NCBI GenBank assembly: GCA_934045905.1
Contig: OW203766.1
Span: 15,866,309 to 15,930,308, forward strand
Source of the DNA: Leuctra nigra
Lineage: Eukaryota > Arthropoda > Insecta > Plecoptera > Leuctridae
Direction: 5' to 3'
DNA length: 64,000 nt
A model generated the notes under the pieces. It had not been told where the DNA came from and ran no database searches. It worked only from the letters and a program-made list of their open reading frames with translations. The translations under genes were made by a program, and so were the position numbers. Below, in pieces: positions 1 through 13,070 of the stretch (the stretch's first letter is position 1; every line of letters begins with the position of its first letter).

Positions 1-628
1 AAAATCCACTGAATTCTACATTCTAATAAATGGGTTGCGGAGTGCGGGTGGAACTCCGCCGAGCGGCGCCCAGAATTGATGGCCACTCTTCCAAGCCGGC
101 AAGAGCATAGGTTTTGAATATAAGACTTCACCCCCGGCGCGGAATGAGCGGGGGGGCGGGGGGGCTAATGGCTTTCCCTGGCTACACACATCCCCTCCCC
201 CCCAGCACCACACACACATACAATTCCAGTAATGTGAATGTGCGTTTCTATACGCATAGGCGATGTTCGAAAACCCATAGACCAGAGGGTGGGTTTCGTG
301 TGCTCGCCTTCCTGTTTGCGTTCGTTTTTTTTCGTCCGCCGTGTAACGGATTCCGCAAGTCGTGTCGATATAAAAAATGGGGCGTCGAGTTGTTTTTTTC
401 TGTAACGAAATGGAAGTGGAAAACTGTGGAGTCTTTTTTAAATGAGTTGGGAGTTGGGAATTAAGTCCGTACGTCCTCCTCCGGCATTTTACACAAGAAA
501 GGTTTCGCTCTTAATTTTATGCAAGCTTTCTATTAAAGAACGTGGAGTTATTATGCGCGTTCGTTTCGGGAATGAGTCCGCGATAGAGGGCGAGCATTTG
601 CTAACATCGCCGGGAACAAGTTGCCTGA

Positions 629-630
629 TA

Positions 631-661
<31 letters not shown>
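629..661. repeat. (CACG)n microsatellite
   Basis: About eight CACG tetramers in a row. Confidence 0.9.
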
Positions 662-820
662 TAAACAACCCCCGCGCGCGCGGCACGCACCCCGTTACAC
701 AAGTCAGCGGGCTCGAATATACGAGGCTCTTAATCCGGGCCGCGTTTTCGATCTTCATTTCCCGACCGAAGCTGACAGCTGAAAACACTGGCGATACGAG
801 ATGCGTGTTGTGATGACGAG

Positions 821-1143
821 GAGTCCGAGGGTCGAGGAGTTGGCGGGAGAAGAACCCGCGTTGCCCGCGACTTCCTCCAGGCTCGGAGACACAACGGAGT
901 CCGAGGGTGAGGAGTTGGCGGGAGAAGAACCCGCGTTGCCCGCGACTTCCTCCAGACTCGGAGACACGACGGAGTCCGAGGGTTGAGGAGTTGGCGGGAG
1001 AAGAACCCGCGTTGCCCGCGACTTCCTCCAGGCTCGGAGACACAACGGAGTCCGAGGGTTGAGGAGTTGGCGGGAGAAGAACCCGCGTTGCCCGCGACAC
1101 AACGGAGTCCGAGGGGTAAGGAGTTGGCGGGAAAACGCCACGA
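821..1143. repeat. 75-76-bp minisatellite
   Basis: Units begin GAGTCCGAGG at 821, 897, 972, 1048 and 1105 (periods 76, 75, 76 and 57). Each holds GAGTTGGCGGGAGAAGAACC, CGCGTTGCCCGCGA and CTTCCTCCAG-CTCGGAGACA. The 57-bp unit lacks CTTCCTCCAGGCTCGGAGA-type sequence. Long open frames on both strands are by-products of the repetition. Confidence 0.88.
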
Positions 1144-4100
1144 GATCGCCGGGACTTGCATCAGCCACGAAGTCTTGTTTCAAGAATGATTTTCAGGAGA
1201 GAGAAGGAACGAAACAGAACATACTTCTAACTTCTGGTGTCCCTTCGAACAGAATGTTCAGCAGGAATTACAGACCTGGTCACGCTCAAGACACTTTCTT
1301 GTGTCTTACACGCCATGGGCGCTCAAGCAACCAAAAACTCCAGTACATTATTATTCCCATATCATTATTTCCATTATTATTCCCGTGTGTGTATAGGTAT
1401 TTGTTCATGTAAATACGCGTGGTAATCAACTAGCGATTGGGTTGATTGGGTTGATTGGGAAGAAATGCGAGGTTAATACACGCGACATTGGTCACTATAT
1501 ACTTGGTGTGCATCGCGTGCTTGTAACCGCCGCGAGCTAAGTGTGAACACCCGCCCACGAGTACACGCTACCAGTGATTAGGTTCACGCACGGGCCCAGG
1601 GCCTGGTCAGGTGACAACACACGGGCCCGGTGTCGTCACAACACGCGTCGCACAGAGATATACACTCGGCAAAACAAAAATCGATCGTTGACCAAATTTG
1701 AATGACTGCTGGTCATGTCCCATAACCAATCAAAGCTTGTTATTATCATTGAAATGTGAGGTCATCTACTAGAGTGAGACAATGAGATCGCTTTGACTTC
1801 TGATGGTGCGATCTTACATTTATCAGCCTATCAGATTTATTGAACGTTCAATTTTTGTTTGGCCAAGTGTACATCGAGACCAGGGAAATCTGATGTCTGA
1901 TGGAATCAAATGAATTTAAATGCGATGTTAAAATTGATCGAGAAAGCATGAAAATGTTGCTGCTTCATGCCCCAGCGTGTCGTATATACGCTTCCAAAAA
2001 CAGAATTAATTTCATAAGCCAAAATGTTTCGTATACTGATGTTCTAGTTATTTTTAATAAAATACAAATTGACTTGTTCCACTTTAAAAGGAGAAATTAT
2101 TTTACTTATTGCGACGAGTTGAATTGTCATGTTGACAAGAAACTAGATAGTAAATAAGATTTCGAAACTAGTACAATGACATTCAGCGTAAAATTAGTTC
2201 ATAAAATGATAAATCCCACTCATATAGACATAATTTCACAATTCACACAGAGAGCAAAACAAATGCAACGAAACAGCGTTAGCAGTGATGCATAACCCAG
2301 GATTCAGATACGGAAAAGTAAATACAATTCGTCATCCACTCAAATCCGCTATGAAAATAGACTAATTAACAGAATTAAACATTCTCCACCATCTGCGTGC
2401 ACTGCGAACATTACGTATTCCACTTCGCAAACATCAAATCTCACGCCAACAAAAGTGAATTTTTATAGTCATAAAAGGGTCTTGTGTGTATATACGTGAA
2501 TATGCTGGTCGACAATACGTGTTCATCAATGCATGGCCATGCATGTTGTGTCCCAGCATATATGTATATATGTGGGGGTTTGGTTGACCGCTCCGCCGTC
2601 CACTCTTGAATATTCATATCAAGGGTGGGTGCCACCGCGCGGCTAGGTTTAGATAACGCCGCTTAAAGGGGTGACTATGTCGGTGTAATTATGCACGCCC
2701 CCGCACTCTCCACATGGCAATGTCTTGCTCGTGGAGACACGGTGTAGTTGCTAAGCCGTCCGCTGCCGTGGCGAGGGCGTGACGGTCATATGCCACGGTA
2801 CGGCACCTCCACCGACATCTACACCTAGTCGGAACTACGAGCGGAATAGAAAATACACTGTCAGGAGTTCATAGTGGTCAAATAGTGGAAAGAACTGGAT
2901 AAGCATGAAGTGACCCAACTTCTGTGACTGATTCCATCGAAATCGCGGTTCTATCTATATCTAATTAATTACCTATAATTATAAAATATGATAACTGCTG
3001 AGCTTCCAATCGTAATTGCCTTCAGGTAGCACAAACTGCAATACAGTTTTGAGAAGGTATGAAAAATAGCAGTGTTTCAGTTTGAAGAAAAATATATTAA
3101 AAATTGACACAAAAATGGCTAAATAGTGCATCCACTGAAAGGTAATTGGAAGTCTATAAAATGTGGGGGAAGGTGGAAGTTATATTTTTGTAAGCATTTA
3201 AGAACGATCGCGCTCGAAATATATTATTTCCATTTCCTTTTCTCATAATTATTTCGATCACTAGAGATATTCACCCAAAATTATCTGGACATCCATCCCA
3301 ATTAGTCCGTCATTTGATTCGTTTATTTCGGAATGACTTGTAACTCTATCAGTTCCCGCATCTTTAAGTACCACTCAAGAGTGTGGTTGTCCCGCTCATA
3401 ATCGCTTATCTCACCATTATCCCCGCCCCACAACAAACTCGCCTTTCATAACAATCAGCAACTTTCATAACTACAGTCCCGTTAAACCACTGGCTCAACT
3501 GCAAGAAACTTCCAACGTCCGAGATGAATAGTTTCAGAGTTCGAATCAAGCAATAAAACTTGAATGCTTGGAAGTAAACTATCCGCTCAACTTGTGTTTC
3601 TTCCATCCATACATTTGGCAGCATCTCCTGGAAACTCTCTTGGAAACTGCGGCTGTTTTTGCGCCGCGCGGTCCGGGACAGCGAGATCTCTGGCAATCGG
3701 ACCGGTGGTCAGCGCATTGAGTGGTCGTGAAAGATTGATCGGGATTGGTGGATACATCGGGCGGGAAGAAACGCGGCTCTGGACGCCGCGGTGGCCTGGA
3801 GTAGCGGCCGCGTGGTGCAGCATTGCGGAGTGCAGCAGAGGAGCTGAGCGATGCTGGACGTCATCATGGCGGCAGTCGAGATGGCGTCACACAGCCAGAT
3901 CACAACTTGTACAATATGTTTCTCATTGTCTTCTTCTTCATGTGGCATTTGGGCCTCCATAACCTTTTGGTGAGGGCAAATGCCAAAATAAAATCGCCAA
4001 TCAAATGCTGTATACACCTCAGAAATGTGGATCTTCTATGGAGTGAAATGGAGGTAGTGCCAGAAAAATAGCCAAAATTATCGTGGAAAATAGGAATTCC

Positions 4101-4210
4101 AAACAGAACAGAGATTTTTTGCTGCTTCAAATTCCGTGTCAAACGTACTGGACACTTTTCATTTTAGTGACTGTTAAAAGTCGTATTGTTTTTAGTGCTA
4201 TCGGCGACGA
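1144..4210. other. intronic, nothing recognised
   Basis: Mixed AT-rich sequence with a GC-rich patch at 2630-2830. The frames of 60-117 codons have no family motifs. No long inverted or tandem structure was noticed apart from the 9-bp repeat at 1435. Confidence 0.5.
1435..1460. repeat. (GATTGGGTT)n short repeat
   Basis: GATTGGGTT is repeated about three times with a 9-bp period. Confidence 0.75.
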
Positions 4211-4345
4211 CGATGATGTAAGAATAAGAATAAGAATAAGAATTATTTATTGTTTTTCGGGCCACAACCCATAACAATGTCATACATAATAAACACAGTG
4301 AAAATGTACCTTAAATTAACATTAAAAACTAAGATCTAGAAAGAG
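4211..4345 (-). mobile_element. possible LINE 3' end with (TTATTC)n tail
   Basis: Read on the minus strand, TTATGGGTTGTGGCCCGAAA precedes AACAATAAATAATTC and a run of TTCTTA hexamers (4218-4241 on the plus strand as AAGAAT repeats). A polyadenylation-like motif followed by a short simple-repeat tail is typical of arthropod LINE ends. The adjacent upstream open frame (4602-4357) has no reverse-transcriptase motifs that I recognise. Confidence 0.4.
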
Positions 4346-4485
4346 ACACTTAAATATTATTCACCCATGGCAAAGGCTCTTAGCCGGAGTGATTTTGTTA
4401 TAAAACAATATATTCGAATCATAACATCCTTGTTGTCGACTCTCAATAATGTTAAAATATTTGTTGACAGGTTACATTGATGAAT

Positions 4486-4522
4486 GACGGTCTCTGAATG
4501 ACGGAATGACGGAATGACGGTC
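4486..4522. repeat. GGAATGAC short tandem repeat
   Basis: Four near-consecutive GAATGACG units (8-bp period, first one interrupted). Confidence 0.75.
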
Positions 4523-5179
4523 ACGGGAATCGAACGGTTCCAACTTGTGATAAATGTAATATTTAGTTTCGTTTTCAGAATCCCTGTTTTGATCCATATC
4601 AAGATATCGAATTAAACTCGTTACTCACATATCTGCAACATGACCCGAGAGACACATCAGACTCATCTCACCACTCACCTAAAACAAGAGAGAGAAGTAC
4701 AGCATTAGTCACGAGTTCCGCACACCGCCCTGCTGCACTGTGCCCGCGTGTCGAGGTCAGTTCTCTTGGTCAGCACGGTACATCACTTCTTACTTAGCGC
4801 CAGTACAAGATTGATGGCGGACAGCCGCAGCGGAGGAAAAAGCCCGCCCTCCCCCCCCTGCCGCCCCCGGGCCGGTGGAGGTGGACACGGCCGGGGGATG
4901 GAGATATCACTCACAGATAAATGAAGACAATGGTGGCCCGCAGCACGGGGTTGCTTGTCACTCGACCCGCTTATCTCCGTCGTACCGGCGATAAGGGCAC
5001 ATGCCATTGTCGCACTTGCTCCATGGGGGCGGCGTCAAGGAGGTGTGACGTCACAGAAACTACTTTGCCAGTCAAAAGTCTCCCAGTGAAAATATTCTCA
5101 AAATTAAACAATTCTTATTTACGTTGTTTACAATGCATTCGGCAGTTGGGCCATCATATCGTTAGTGCATCAAGATAAA

Positions 5180-5310
5180 CACGCTAAATTTGATTGAGTA
5201 AAAATCGTTCAAAAATTAGTTAAATCCACTAAAAATGTAACGAAATTGTTACTTTTTTGAGTGGATTTAACTTAATTTTGAGTGATTTTCACTCAATCAA
5301 ATTTAGAGTG
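5180..5310. mobile_element. palindromic MITE, CACGCTAAATTTGA family, copy 1
   Basis: Left CACGCTAAATTTGATTGAGT and right ACTCAATCAAATTTAGAGTG are inverted. Inside them AGTTAAATCCACT pairs with AGTGGATTTAACT, so nearly the whole element folds back. The same family recurs at 10211. Confidence 0.75.
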
Positions 5311-7518
5311 ATGATTGATTTAGTATGGAGGATGGCATGGAGGCCAGGATGACCTTCCAAGCATTTGTCTCTTACTAAAGAAAAACACACAAATAACATA
5401 ATCATTCAGGAATGGAACCAGAATGGTTACGTCAAAAAGAGTACTACCTAATTCAAGTGTCACATATTGGCTAACAAATGACATTATATCACCACAACAA
5501 AGTTGAACTCTTCTATTGGATTTAGGCAGAGCTATAAATACGCGAGGTAACACATTTCGTTTTCTTTAACATCCCAATGAATAACGTCCAACAGCGCCCG
5601 AGCATCATACAAAGTCGTTTTATCTCCGGCCAGCATCTCTCGCGTATTCATCGCCTCTTCGGCCCGTGGTGTTCTGAATGGGATCGCGCCTAACGACGAG
5701 GCGCTATTGCGCAAGCGGCCACAGCTAGTCGACATAATTCAACTTCTAGTGGCCGACATTCCCCATGTGAGACGATCTCGACAGCCAATTACACGCGCCT
5801 TATAGCTGCGACTTTACAGCATCCTGATCTGCATGATTCAGGTGGCATTCAGCTGGACCGAGTCGTGTCAAGAGTCCAGGAGATTGCGTCATACTTATAG
5901 GTGCTGCAGAGTACGAAATGATTTACAAAACCATCATTCTCAAAATACCAGATTATTCCTACTTAGAAGAAGGCAAATTATCTAAAAACAAATTAAGAAA
6001 TACTTTTAAAACAAGGTTATTTTTTCATATTTTTTCATGAAATATGCGAAAAGTTAACTTTTTTTTCTTAAAATATAATCTTAAAATTTGTCAATAGTAT
6101 AGCGAGAAAATGGGTATCAAAAATACCTCTCAAATTTGAAAACAGTGGAGTAAATAATGAGCCTTGGGGAGACTTCAGTATTTTTGGAAAAATTTTACGC
6201 AACCGTTAGTTTCCAGCGGTCCCCAGGACTCTTTACAAGTGAATTATAAAAATAAACTTCACAAAAAGGAGTGGAAATGTTCACCATATTATTGTGTCGA
6301 TTTTCTTCATCCCACTTCTCGCAATCTTGGTAACCAGACATATGATATGAATTGAACAACGAATCAATTATGTCAGTTATTTTGAGGATTCTTGAGTGAA
6401 GTGCCAAGTCTACAGAGAGGCGGAAGTGCAAAGGTTAGCAAGTGCATGGAACATGGGATAACGACCTCGGCGACGGTCGTCGTGCCAGCTGAGCAGCGCT
6501 GGATGAATCTGGAAGGAGTCAGGACGTCAAGGTACAGTTGCTACACTCCGGTTGCGTACAACTTGACATTTCCTAACGGACCTAGCTTGACAAACAACTG
6601 CATCAAACACTGCAGCTGCAACTTGACAACTGAACAAATGATCGCACTTTGAATTTGAGTCGAGAACTCTCTGGTTATGAGTTGATGTTGAAGGAAGAGA
6701 TTCCGGCGCTGACGAGCCGATGGGGACGCCTGGAGTATGGACTCGGACATGTAGGCGGGGGGCAGTTAATGAAACACCCGGGGGGTCAGCACTGCGTCGG
6801 CGGGGAGAGGGTGGCGAGAGCGGGGGAGGAGGTGAATGAGGACTGACGACCGAAAACTCGCAAACTTTCTCCACGCGGCGTCCCCAAAGTCGTCGCGGCG
6901 CCTGGATATTACACGCGACGCCGAAGCCGGGGCGTCTAATTGTGACTGAGGAGCGTCGTGACCTCTGACCCCCTCCCTCGGGTGGCCGACAATTACACAT
7001 CTCCGCCTCTAGCCCGGCGCTGGTTAGCGTCGCCGGCGTCGGGGGCGTCGGAGTGACGACTGCTGGAGAAATGACCGAGCATTCGAGCCGGCCGGACGAC
7101 GTCAGCACTCAACACCAGCATTGATCATCTCGTGCTTCCGTCGTGGATCACATTCATAACAGGACGAGGACATTCTAGCAGCATAGTGCTATTTATTTTC
7201 AAATTAGAGCATCAATCTAATTTTGATGATTGAATCTCTTTTGATGATTTGATGATAATTTTGAATCTCTTCCTTACTTGAAAATACATTATTTTAATTG
7301 TAAAATTAGAACATTTTCGACGTGGAAATCTGAGCATGACGTCCAACTAACTACAATGACGTAGATGGCGATGTTACCACCGCGGTGGGGGGCTCTTGAT
7401 TATACAAGATTATACTCTGCTTGCACGTCAGTGACGTAGCTACTCGATAATTGGCTCATTTTATGCGATAAATAATTCCTTGAAATAAATTTGTGCACAT
7501 ATTTTCATAAATATCACG
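5311..7518. other. intronic, nothing recognised
   Basis: AT-rich except for a CpG-rich stretch at 6640-7130. That stretch is open in several frames (up to 193 codons on the minus strand) but encodes only Pro/Ser/Arg-rich low-complexity words, so it is treated as non-coding. A conserved regulatory element there is possible but not shown. Confidence 0.45.
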
Positions 7519-7906
7519 TTTAAGAGGCAAACGGAAGCGAACGGGAATCGCACGGTTCGTCAAAGCGTTTATTTGAAATTTTGTCTTCCCACTTAATAAT
7601 TTTAAATAATCAGATAGTAACGACCCATAACAGCCTAATAGACTAAATAATGCCGCACACTGGAGTTCATTATGACCTCTGGTACGACCTCAAAGTGTTA
7701 AATACGATATTTTTAGTAAAAATATCGAAAATAATCGTATTTAACACTTTGAGGTCGCACCAGAGGTCATAATGAACTCCAGTGTGCGGCATTATTTAGT
7801 CTATTAGGCTGTTATGGGTCGTTACTATCTGATTTTTTAAAATTAGTTAGTGGGAAGACAAAATTTCCAAAAATCGATTCCCGTTCGCTTCCGTTTGCCT
7901 CTTAAA
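7519..7906. mobile_element. 388-bp near-perfect palindrome (foldback MITE)
   Basis: The left arm (7519-7708) is repeated in reverse complement in the right arm (7734-7906). The matching blocks include TTTAAGAGGCAAACGGAAGC, AAATTTTGTCTTCCCAC and the segment running from CAGATAGTAACGACCC through GGAGTTCATTATGACCTC. Differences are few: a 25-to-8-base exchange near 7551-7575 and point changes such as GGTACGACC against GGTGCGACC. The loop contains its own stem, CGATATTTTT/AAAAATATCG. Transcribed as part of the exd intron it could form a long hairpin. No target duplication was settled. Confidence 0.85.
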
Positions 7907-8509
7907 GCCACATTCCGTGCCTCTCCACTTCTAAATAAAATGTCATAGGTAACCACGTTTAATGCCATGTTTAGTAAGTTGATGTATTTCGGAATGTTCT
8001 TCGCGACTGCTCGCACCAACACACGGTGTGCGCATGCGCCACGTATGAGACCTCTCATTTGTCTCGTGATTGTTTGCGTTGAGACTTGAGAAATAAACGT
8101 CGGCAGCGCGCCACGCGGAAGCGTTGAGAACCGCAATAAACAAGCAGCGACGAGCCACACGCGGCCATGGGACGATACGAGATGTACACGAAGCGTGGCT
8201 GCGAATTTCACACCGAAAATCACGCACTTCACTTTTTATACATGCAACTTTGAATGCGGAAATAGTTTATAAATCAAAAACGTTACAGTCCGAGACATGG
8301 TGGCGGACATTTTGAGAGAAGTGAGGTTAGAATTCACTGGCATCCATTCTAATAAACGCCGTTCTATGTCATATGTAACTGACATTTTATTAGATTACCA
8401 CCCAGCAATATATATCAATTAAAGATAATTTATAAACATTATAATTTTATTATACCTATGTATTTTACAACCATTAAAATCATATGCAAAATTGAGCTTA
8501 ATGACTACT

Positions 8510-8619
8510 GCTTGACAATAGATTTCAAGGTCGAGTAATCTTACATAAATGTATGAGTATTCGACCTTGAAAACATACATGAATGTGTGCGCATTCGACC
8601 TGCAAATCTATTGTCAAGC
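8510..8619. mobile_element. 110-bp MITE with 16-bp inverted ends
   Basis: GCTTGACAATAGATTT at 8510-8525 is exactly reversed at 8604-8619. Internal copies of CAAGGTCGA / TCGACCTTGA extend the hairpin. Non-coding. Confidence 0.65.
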
Positions 8620-9069
8620 CAAAGTCATATTTTGAAACGAATTAATGACAGTATAAACTGTTGGGCGAAGTCCACTGTTACATTATTGCGGAGTTTCTGA
8701 CCGGAAGTGACTGCCGTCGCGATTTGCGCGCCGCCACTCGGTAGAGTCTGGAAGCGTCGCTCAGTGACAGGAGTTATTTACGGCGGCTCAGCCGGGCAAA
8801 CAGTGCGCTGTGTGTGTGAGCAGCAAGGTTTTGATTTACCATGTTTACCTGCGCCGAGAGCGCGCGGCTCTGATACGTTGATAATGCAGCGTCAGAAGAC
8901 AGCGACGTCAATAAACCACGCGGATTCAGCTCCTTGCATGGTCCATGCTGAACACTTCAACAAGATGTCTCGGAGAAAAGTACTTGTTTTATCAGAAGAC
9001 ATGTCTCTCATGCGACGAGGGCTCGCCAATATCTTATGACAGAATATCCTGCGGCGAACTGCCAGGGAT

Positions 9070-9300
9070 GAAGTATCGGGAAGTTAAAAACGTTCCAAAA
9101 TGGTTAGAATTGAGTTAAAATTCCAAAAGATATCCGGGACTATGTGCCCCGGACTTGCATTTCCTCATAAGTCAATAAATGTACCAATTCTTAAACCTCT
9201 TAGACCAATTTTTTGATATTTTGTAATTTATAACTCCCCAAAATAGGGGGAACTGCGATTCAAAAAATTGCACCTAAAAGAATGATCTTGGTCCAAAATT
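9070..9300. mobile_element. relic related to the hAT-like MITE at 35233
   Basis: The reverse strand repeats much of the interior of 35340-35540. Shared segments include the region with TGAGTTAAAATTCCAAAA, CAATTCTTAAACCTCTTA and TTTGTAATTTATAA, with point differences. Terminal repeats and target duplication are not visible, so it is a fragment. Confidence 0.55.
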
Positions 9301-9305
9301 TTCTC

Positions 9306-9497
9306 TGGCGCACGGGTGGGGTCGGTTTGCGGGTCTTTTCTACATTTTACGTGACATATTTTACGTTTTGAACCCTTTCCACTCGGTTCATATGCCTTTT
9401 TCTTTCTCTATAACTCTGTTTTATGGACCATTTCACTTCTTTATCCGGGCCTTATATTGTGTCGCATCGCTGATCTTTTCAGCCCGGTCCGCCACTG
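9306..9497. mobile_element. relic related to the element at 33457
   Basis: It ends in GGTCCGCCACTG, matching the right terminus of 33457-33697 (AGTCCGCCACTG). It has a comparable run of TTTACGT/ACGTAAA words and GGGTC/GGGCC motifs. The left terminus is unclear (CTGGCGCACGG). Assignment is by resemblance only. Confidence 0.35.
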
Positions 9498-10210
9498 AGA
9501 AGGTACATATCCGTAATTATTCGTGAAAATAAGTAATCCGCATCCTAGTAATCAAACATTTAGATTTTTCAGCAGATTTTAAGCATCCCTTACATTTTGA
9601 TATACAATTCTATTTCTTTTAATTCCAGGTGGGACTTTCAGTCAATTATTTTTAAAAGGTGCGAAGTCGATTAAAATGACTGCGATTTAATAAAATAATT
9701 TGAATGCCCGCGGCTTCCGTGTTGCGAGTTCGCGTGGTGGCTGAGTTCTACAGAGTTTGACGAGTGGAACACGCTCAGAAAGACTCTACTCCAGTTCCCT
9801 CCGCCGCCGCCACGACGTGATTTACAGCGCTTTGCATGAAGCGTTGAGCGTTAATTATTACTCTGCTTATCGCTCTCCCGGGCCGTGAGAGGCAAATATT
9901 TACCGACTCCCTATCTCCTGCCCGGTAGCTACTCTCGCCTTGCTACCAGCGCTTCTAGAGGCCTTGGGTTCGCTTCCCACGGCCGCCAGTTCGTCTGGCG
10001 TTCATAGGGCGGGAGGCAATGGTAGGATTTTTACAAATCACGACCATACATCCAGAAATCCCTCCTCATTATTCTTAAAAGGATGAGAAATAACAAGCTG
10101 TTTAACAAAACTAACCACTATTAAAAATAAGATGCAAAATCTAATATAACGATTGGTTCTACAGGTTAATTCTATGCTGTACAAAATCTTCAAAAATGAG
10201 ACACAAGCTG
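9498..10210. other. intronic, nothing recognised
   Basis: Contains a GC-rich patch (9700-10020) with one tRNA-like B-box word (GGGTTCGCTTCCC at 9966) and otherwise AT-rich sequence. Confidence 0.4.
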
Positions 10211-10342
10211 CACGCTAAATTTGAAAGAGTGAAAACCACTCAAAAAGGATGGAAAGTGCACTAAAGTGCACCATAATTGCATCATTTTTTAGGGGATTAA
10301 ACTCATTTTTGAGCAATTTCCACTCAATCATATTTAGAGTGT
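10211..10342. mobile_element. palindromic MITE, CACGCTAAATTTGA family, copy 2
   Basis: It begins CACGCTAAATTTGAAAGAGT and ends CACTCAATCATATTTAGAGT, with CACTCAAAAA and TTTTTGAGCA inside. It is the same length (about 131 bp) and architecture as 5180-5310, with a diverged centre. Confidence 0.72.
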
Positions 10343-12183
10343 GTTGATTATTTGTTCAATATGTAACAACCAGTCTATAAAAAAAAACATTTCCTTGTGT
10401 GTACATATAGTGTAAATGGCAGCACAAAACACAACGTATTCAAGCGCCATTAAGATTTTAAACAGGGACTGTCTCGAGAAAACTACCATAGTTCCGAGCA
10501 ATTAAGTATCACATTTGATAGGCACATTCGATCGCGTAACCGTCGGCTATCAGCCCCCGTACCCGCACACACACACACGGGTGGCTGTCGACAGCATGGG
10601 GGCCCCGTCACCCTCCCGTCAACAACTCCAACATCAACCGCCACGATGCGGGACTTTTCGACAACGCGGCGAGGGAATTACACGCGAGAGCGAGGCATTT
10701 ATCAGTAATCAGAAACTCCGAGACGACGCCGCCGCCGACGCCGGATAACAAGCTACATGAGCCGCTCAGGCGTCGCCCAAGACGTGGAGCTCGAACTTAA
10801 TTTATGCCCGCGGGAGGCGACGCTATCTCAGAGACGCTGGCGGAGAAAGTTAGACGCTGGGTAATTGCTCAGCGCGCATGTTGAGAGCAGACACTGTTCT
10901 GTCAGGAAAGTGAGGATAACACAGGCGTAGTAAAGATGAGGATTCAACAGATTGGAACTCATACCATGATCAGGTTACGACGGGCTTCCATGATTCATGA
11001 TCCTTTGCGGTGCACACGCATATTCTGAGTCCTGATTTCATTCCCACAAGTGACCATCCTGTGTCCTGGACTCAGACTCGGGAAAGATTATTACTTTATT
11101 AGGCCACGACGGTCTTCTTTCCACAATCCTTCGTCATCTGTCAAGGAACAATATTATCAAAACATTACTCCTGGCACCTCCGAGATATATTTCTAGAAGT
11201 AGGATTCAATCATTCTAGAGAATCAAAAAGAGTATAATTCTGTCTTTCCAATCATTATATCAAAAAGTGGGCAATGGAAAATCGAGGAAATCGGGCTTTG
11301 TCACGACAGAAGTCAACGATAGGAGAAGGTCATTTACGCATGTCACGACAGCCTCCATTCTTCCTTCCGTCATTCGTCGATCATTCGAAGACGCAACATG
11401 ATAAAGCTGGTCCCAAGTTCTTCACTGCATTTTTGAAGCGTTTTTCTATTTCATTTAATTGTTCCCATTATTTTGAAATCATCAATTGCCATCCTTCAGA
11501 ATCATTTTTATAGCCAACCCAATTTTTAATTTGCAATGTTCCTATTTAGCTTAATAGATTTGTATAATTATTATTTTAATGTCAATAATTTTAATTGTAT
11601 AGTAGGTACGCTGGATCCAAGTGGTCAACCTTTTGTAAAAAGGACATCCATCATCAATAAAGTGATTTATATATTATTTGTAAACAACTGCACCGAATCA
11701 TACTGTTCAGTGTGTACGCGAGGATACGGAATGTTGCATGCACGACCTCGCGGACCGCGTGTGCACAGACTCTTGCGCGCGACTGTACCGCGGCTAAAGT
11801 TAACCATGGTCATCTACCTGCGACCCCACGCTGCGTCCAGGCTCCACAGCCGCGCAGCAGGTGGCAGCACGGGCACTGCGCATTGCTGCACTGCCTACTC
11901 GCAGTCGGAGCAGGTCACGTGATTTCATACACGAGTCAATTGCGAGCCAGTGTCTTGGAAGCAAGTCGACAACGTAATTAATAAGAGGAATAACTTGCTC
12001 TCCGAGTGCCTTTCTTTGTATCGTTTACAATATTTTAAAATTTTGGTAAAGTTTTTCGTAGATATATATTTTCAATAAAGTAGCTGCATTTGAAATTAAG
12101 CAAATTTCATAATTTGGAAATAGTAAGTAAATTTTAGACTGCAAATTTAAAAAAAAACGACAAACAAAAACCGCAAGTCATTC
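10343..12183. other. intronic, nothing recognised
   Basis: GC-rich at 10515-10880 and 11700-11960, otherwise AT-rich. Open frames (77-128 codons) lack recognisable motifs. Confidence 0.45.
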
Positions 12184-12430
12184 TGTACCGCAGAGGTAGA
12201 AGGCCGGAAATCCATTTCCTCGATTTTGCGTTCTACACTTTAGAATGGTCAAGCTATCAATTGCTTTGACTGATGTCAATAAATACAGAGGTATATTGAA
12301 GTATCTTACACAAAGGCTCTTGTCACCATTACAAATATGATTGGATGAAAGCAGAATTACTGACTGGTTTATGAATGAGCTCACATCAAGAATCATTGAA
12401 ATGGACTTCCGGCCTTCTACCTCTGATGCA
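12184..12430. mobile_element. MITE, AGAGGTAGAAGG family, copy 1
   Basis: The left end contains CAGAGGTAGAAGGCCGGAAA followed by TCCATTTC. The right end contains GAAATGGACTTCCGGCC followed by TTCTACCTCTG, an inverted terminal repeat of about 35 bp. The centre (GAATGAGCTCACATCAAGAA) is shared with the copy at 16649 in opposite orientation. Confidence 0.75.
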
Positions 12431-12892
12431 CTGAGTTTGTCTTCAGAAAAACGGACACAATCGTCTCCAAAATGTGTACTTCATGGAAATCATATCAATT
12501 GATAATCATTTTCTCCCTCTTTTCCCTGACTTCAGTTATTTCAGCAAAGCATCAGCCACAATATTTCCGTTGCATTTGGCAGTATCAAGCTTGCAGTGTC
12601 TTCCCCGTCCCGCCAGAAACACCCGGCACCGAGATGAGACCAAAGTGTCCTCCTCATCGGTCCTCACTCGTTTAGCTCGCATTTAACCCCCACTCCCGGG
12701 GTTCTTCACCGACATAACTGGTCGCAAATCAAAGTCCCGCGTCGTCCATTGGGGCCCCCCGTCGTCTCGAGGAGCACGATCAGGCTCTAGAAGACACGGT
12801 GAAGGGGTAACAAGCCGGTCGTCCAGCTCACAACGCGGTCCCAACATTGCCGTGACATGATCCACAAATTATGCGAGCAGCTGTGTGTTCTT

Positions 12893-13070
12893 TTTTAGTA
12901 GTGTTAACGTCGCACTGTTCTGCAGCGAGGCTAATGATGATGGTGATTGGGAGATGATGGAAGAGTATGGAAGGATTGAAGGTGTGGAGGAGGCAGTCGT
13001 GGCCTATTAGCAGGTTATCTTTCCAGCATTTGCTGACTGAGGGAATCACGAAAACAACCCAGCCCGGAAG
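12893..13070 (+). repeat. dispersed repeat with GTTAACGTCGCAC head, copy 2
   Basis: AGTGTTAACGTCGCACTGTT, CTGCAGCGAGGCTAATGATG and GTATGGAAGGATTGAAGG align with the copy at 45219. The right end (GAGGGAATCACGAAAACAAC) also corresponds. Non-coding; its class was not determined. Confidence 0.6.

Noticed and set aside
489..1183. Overlapping minus-strand open frames of 142-203 codons
   Set aside because: They run through the 76-bp minisatellite in all three frames and give only repeated Arg/Ser/Pro words. A period near a multiple of three keeps frames open by chance.
6527..7108. 193-codon minus-strand open frame
   Set aside because: The translation is Pro/Ser/Arg-rich low complexity from a CpG-rich patch, without any domain, splice pattern or family motif.
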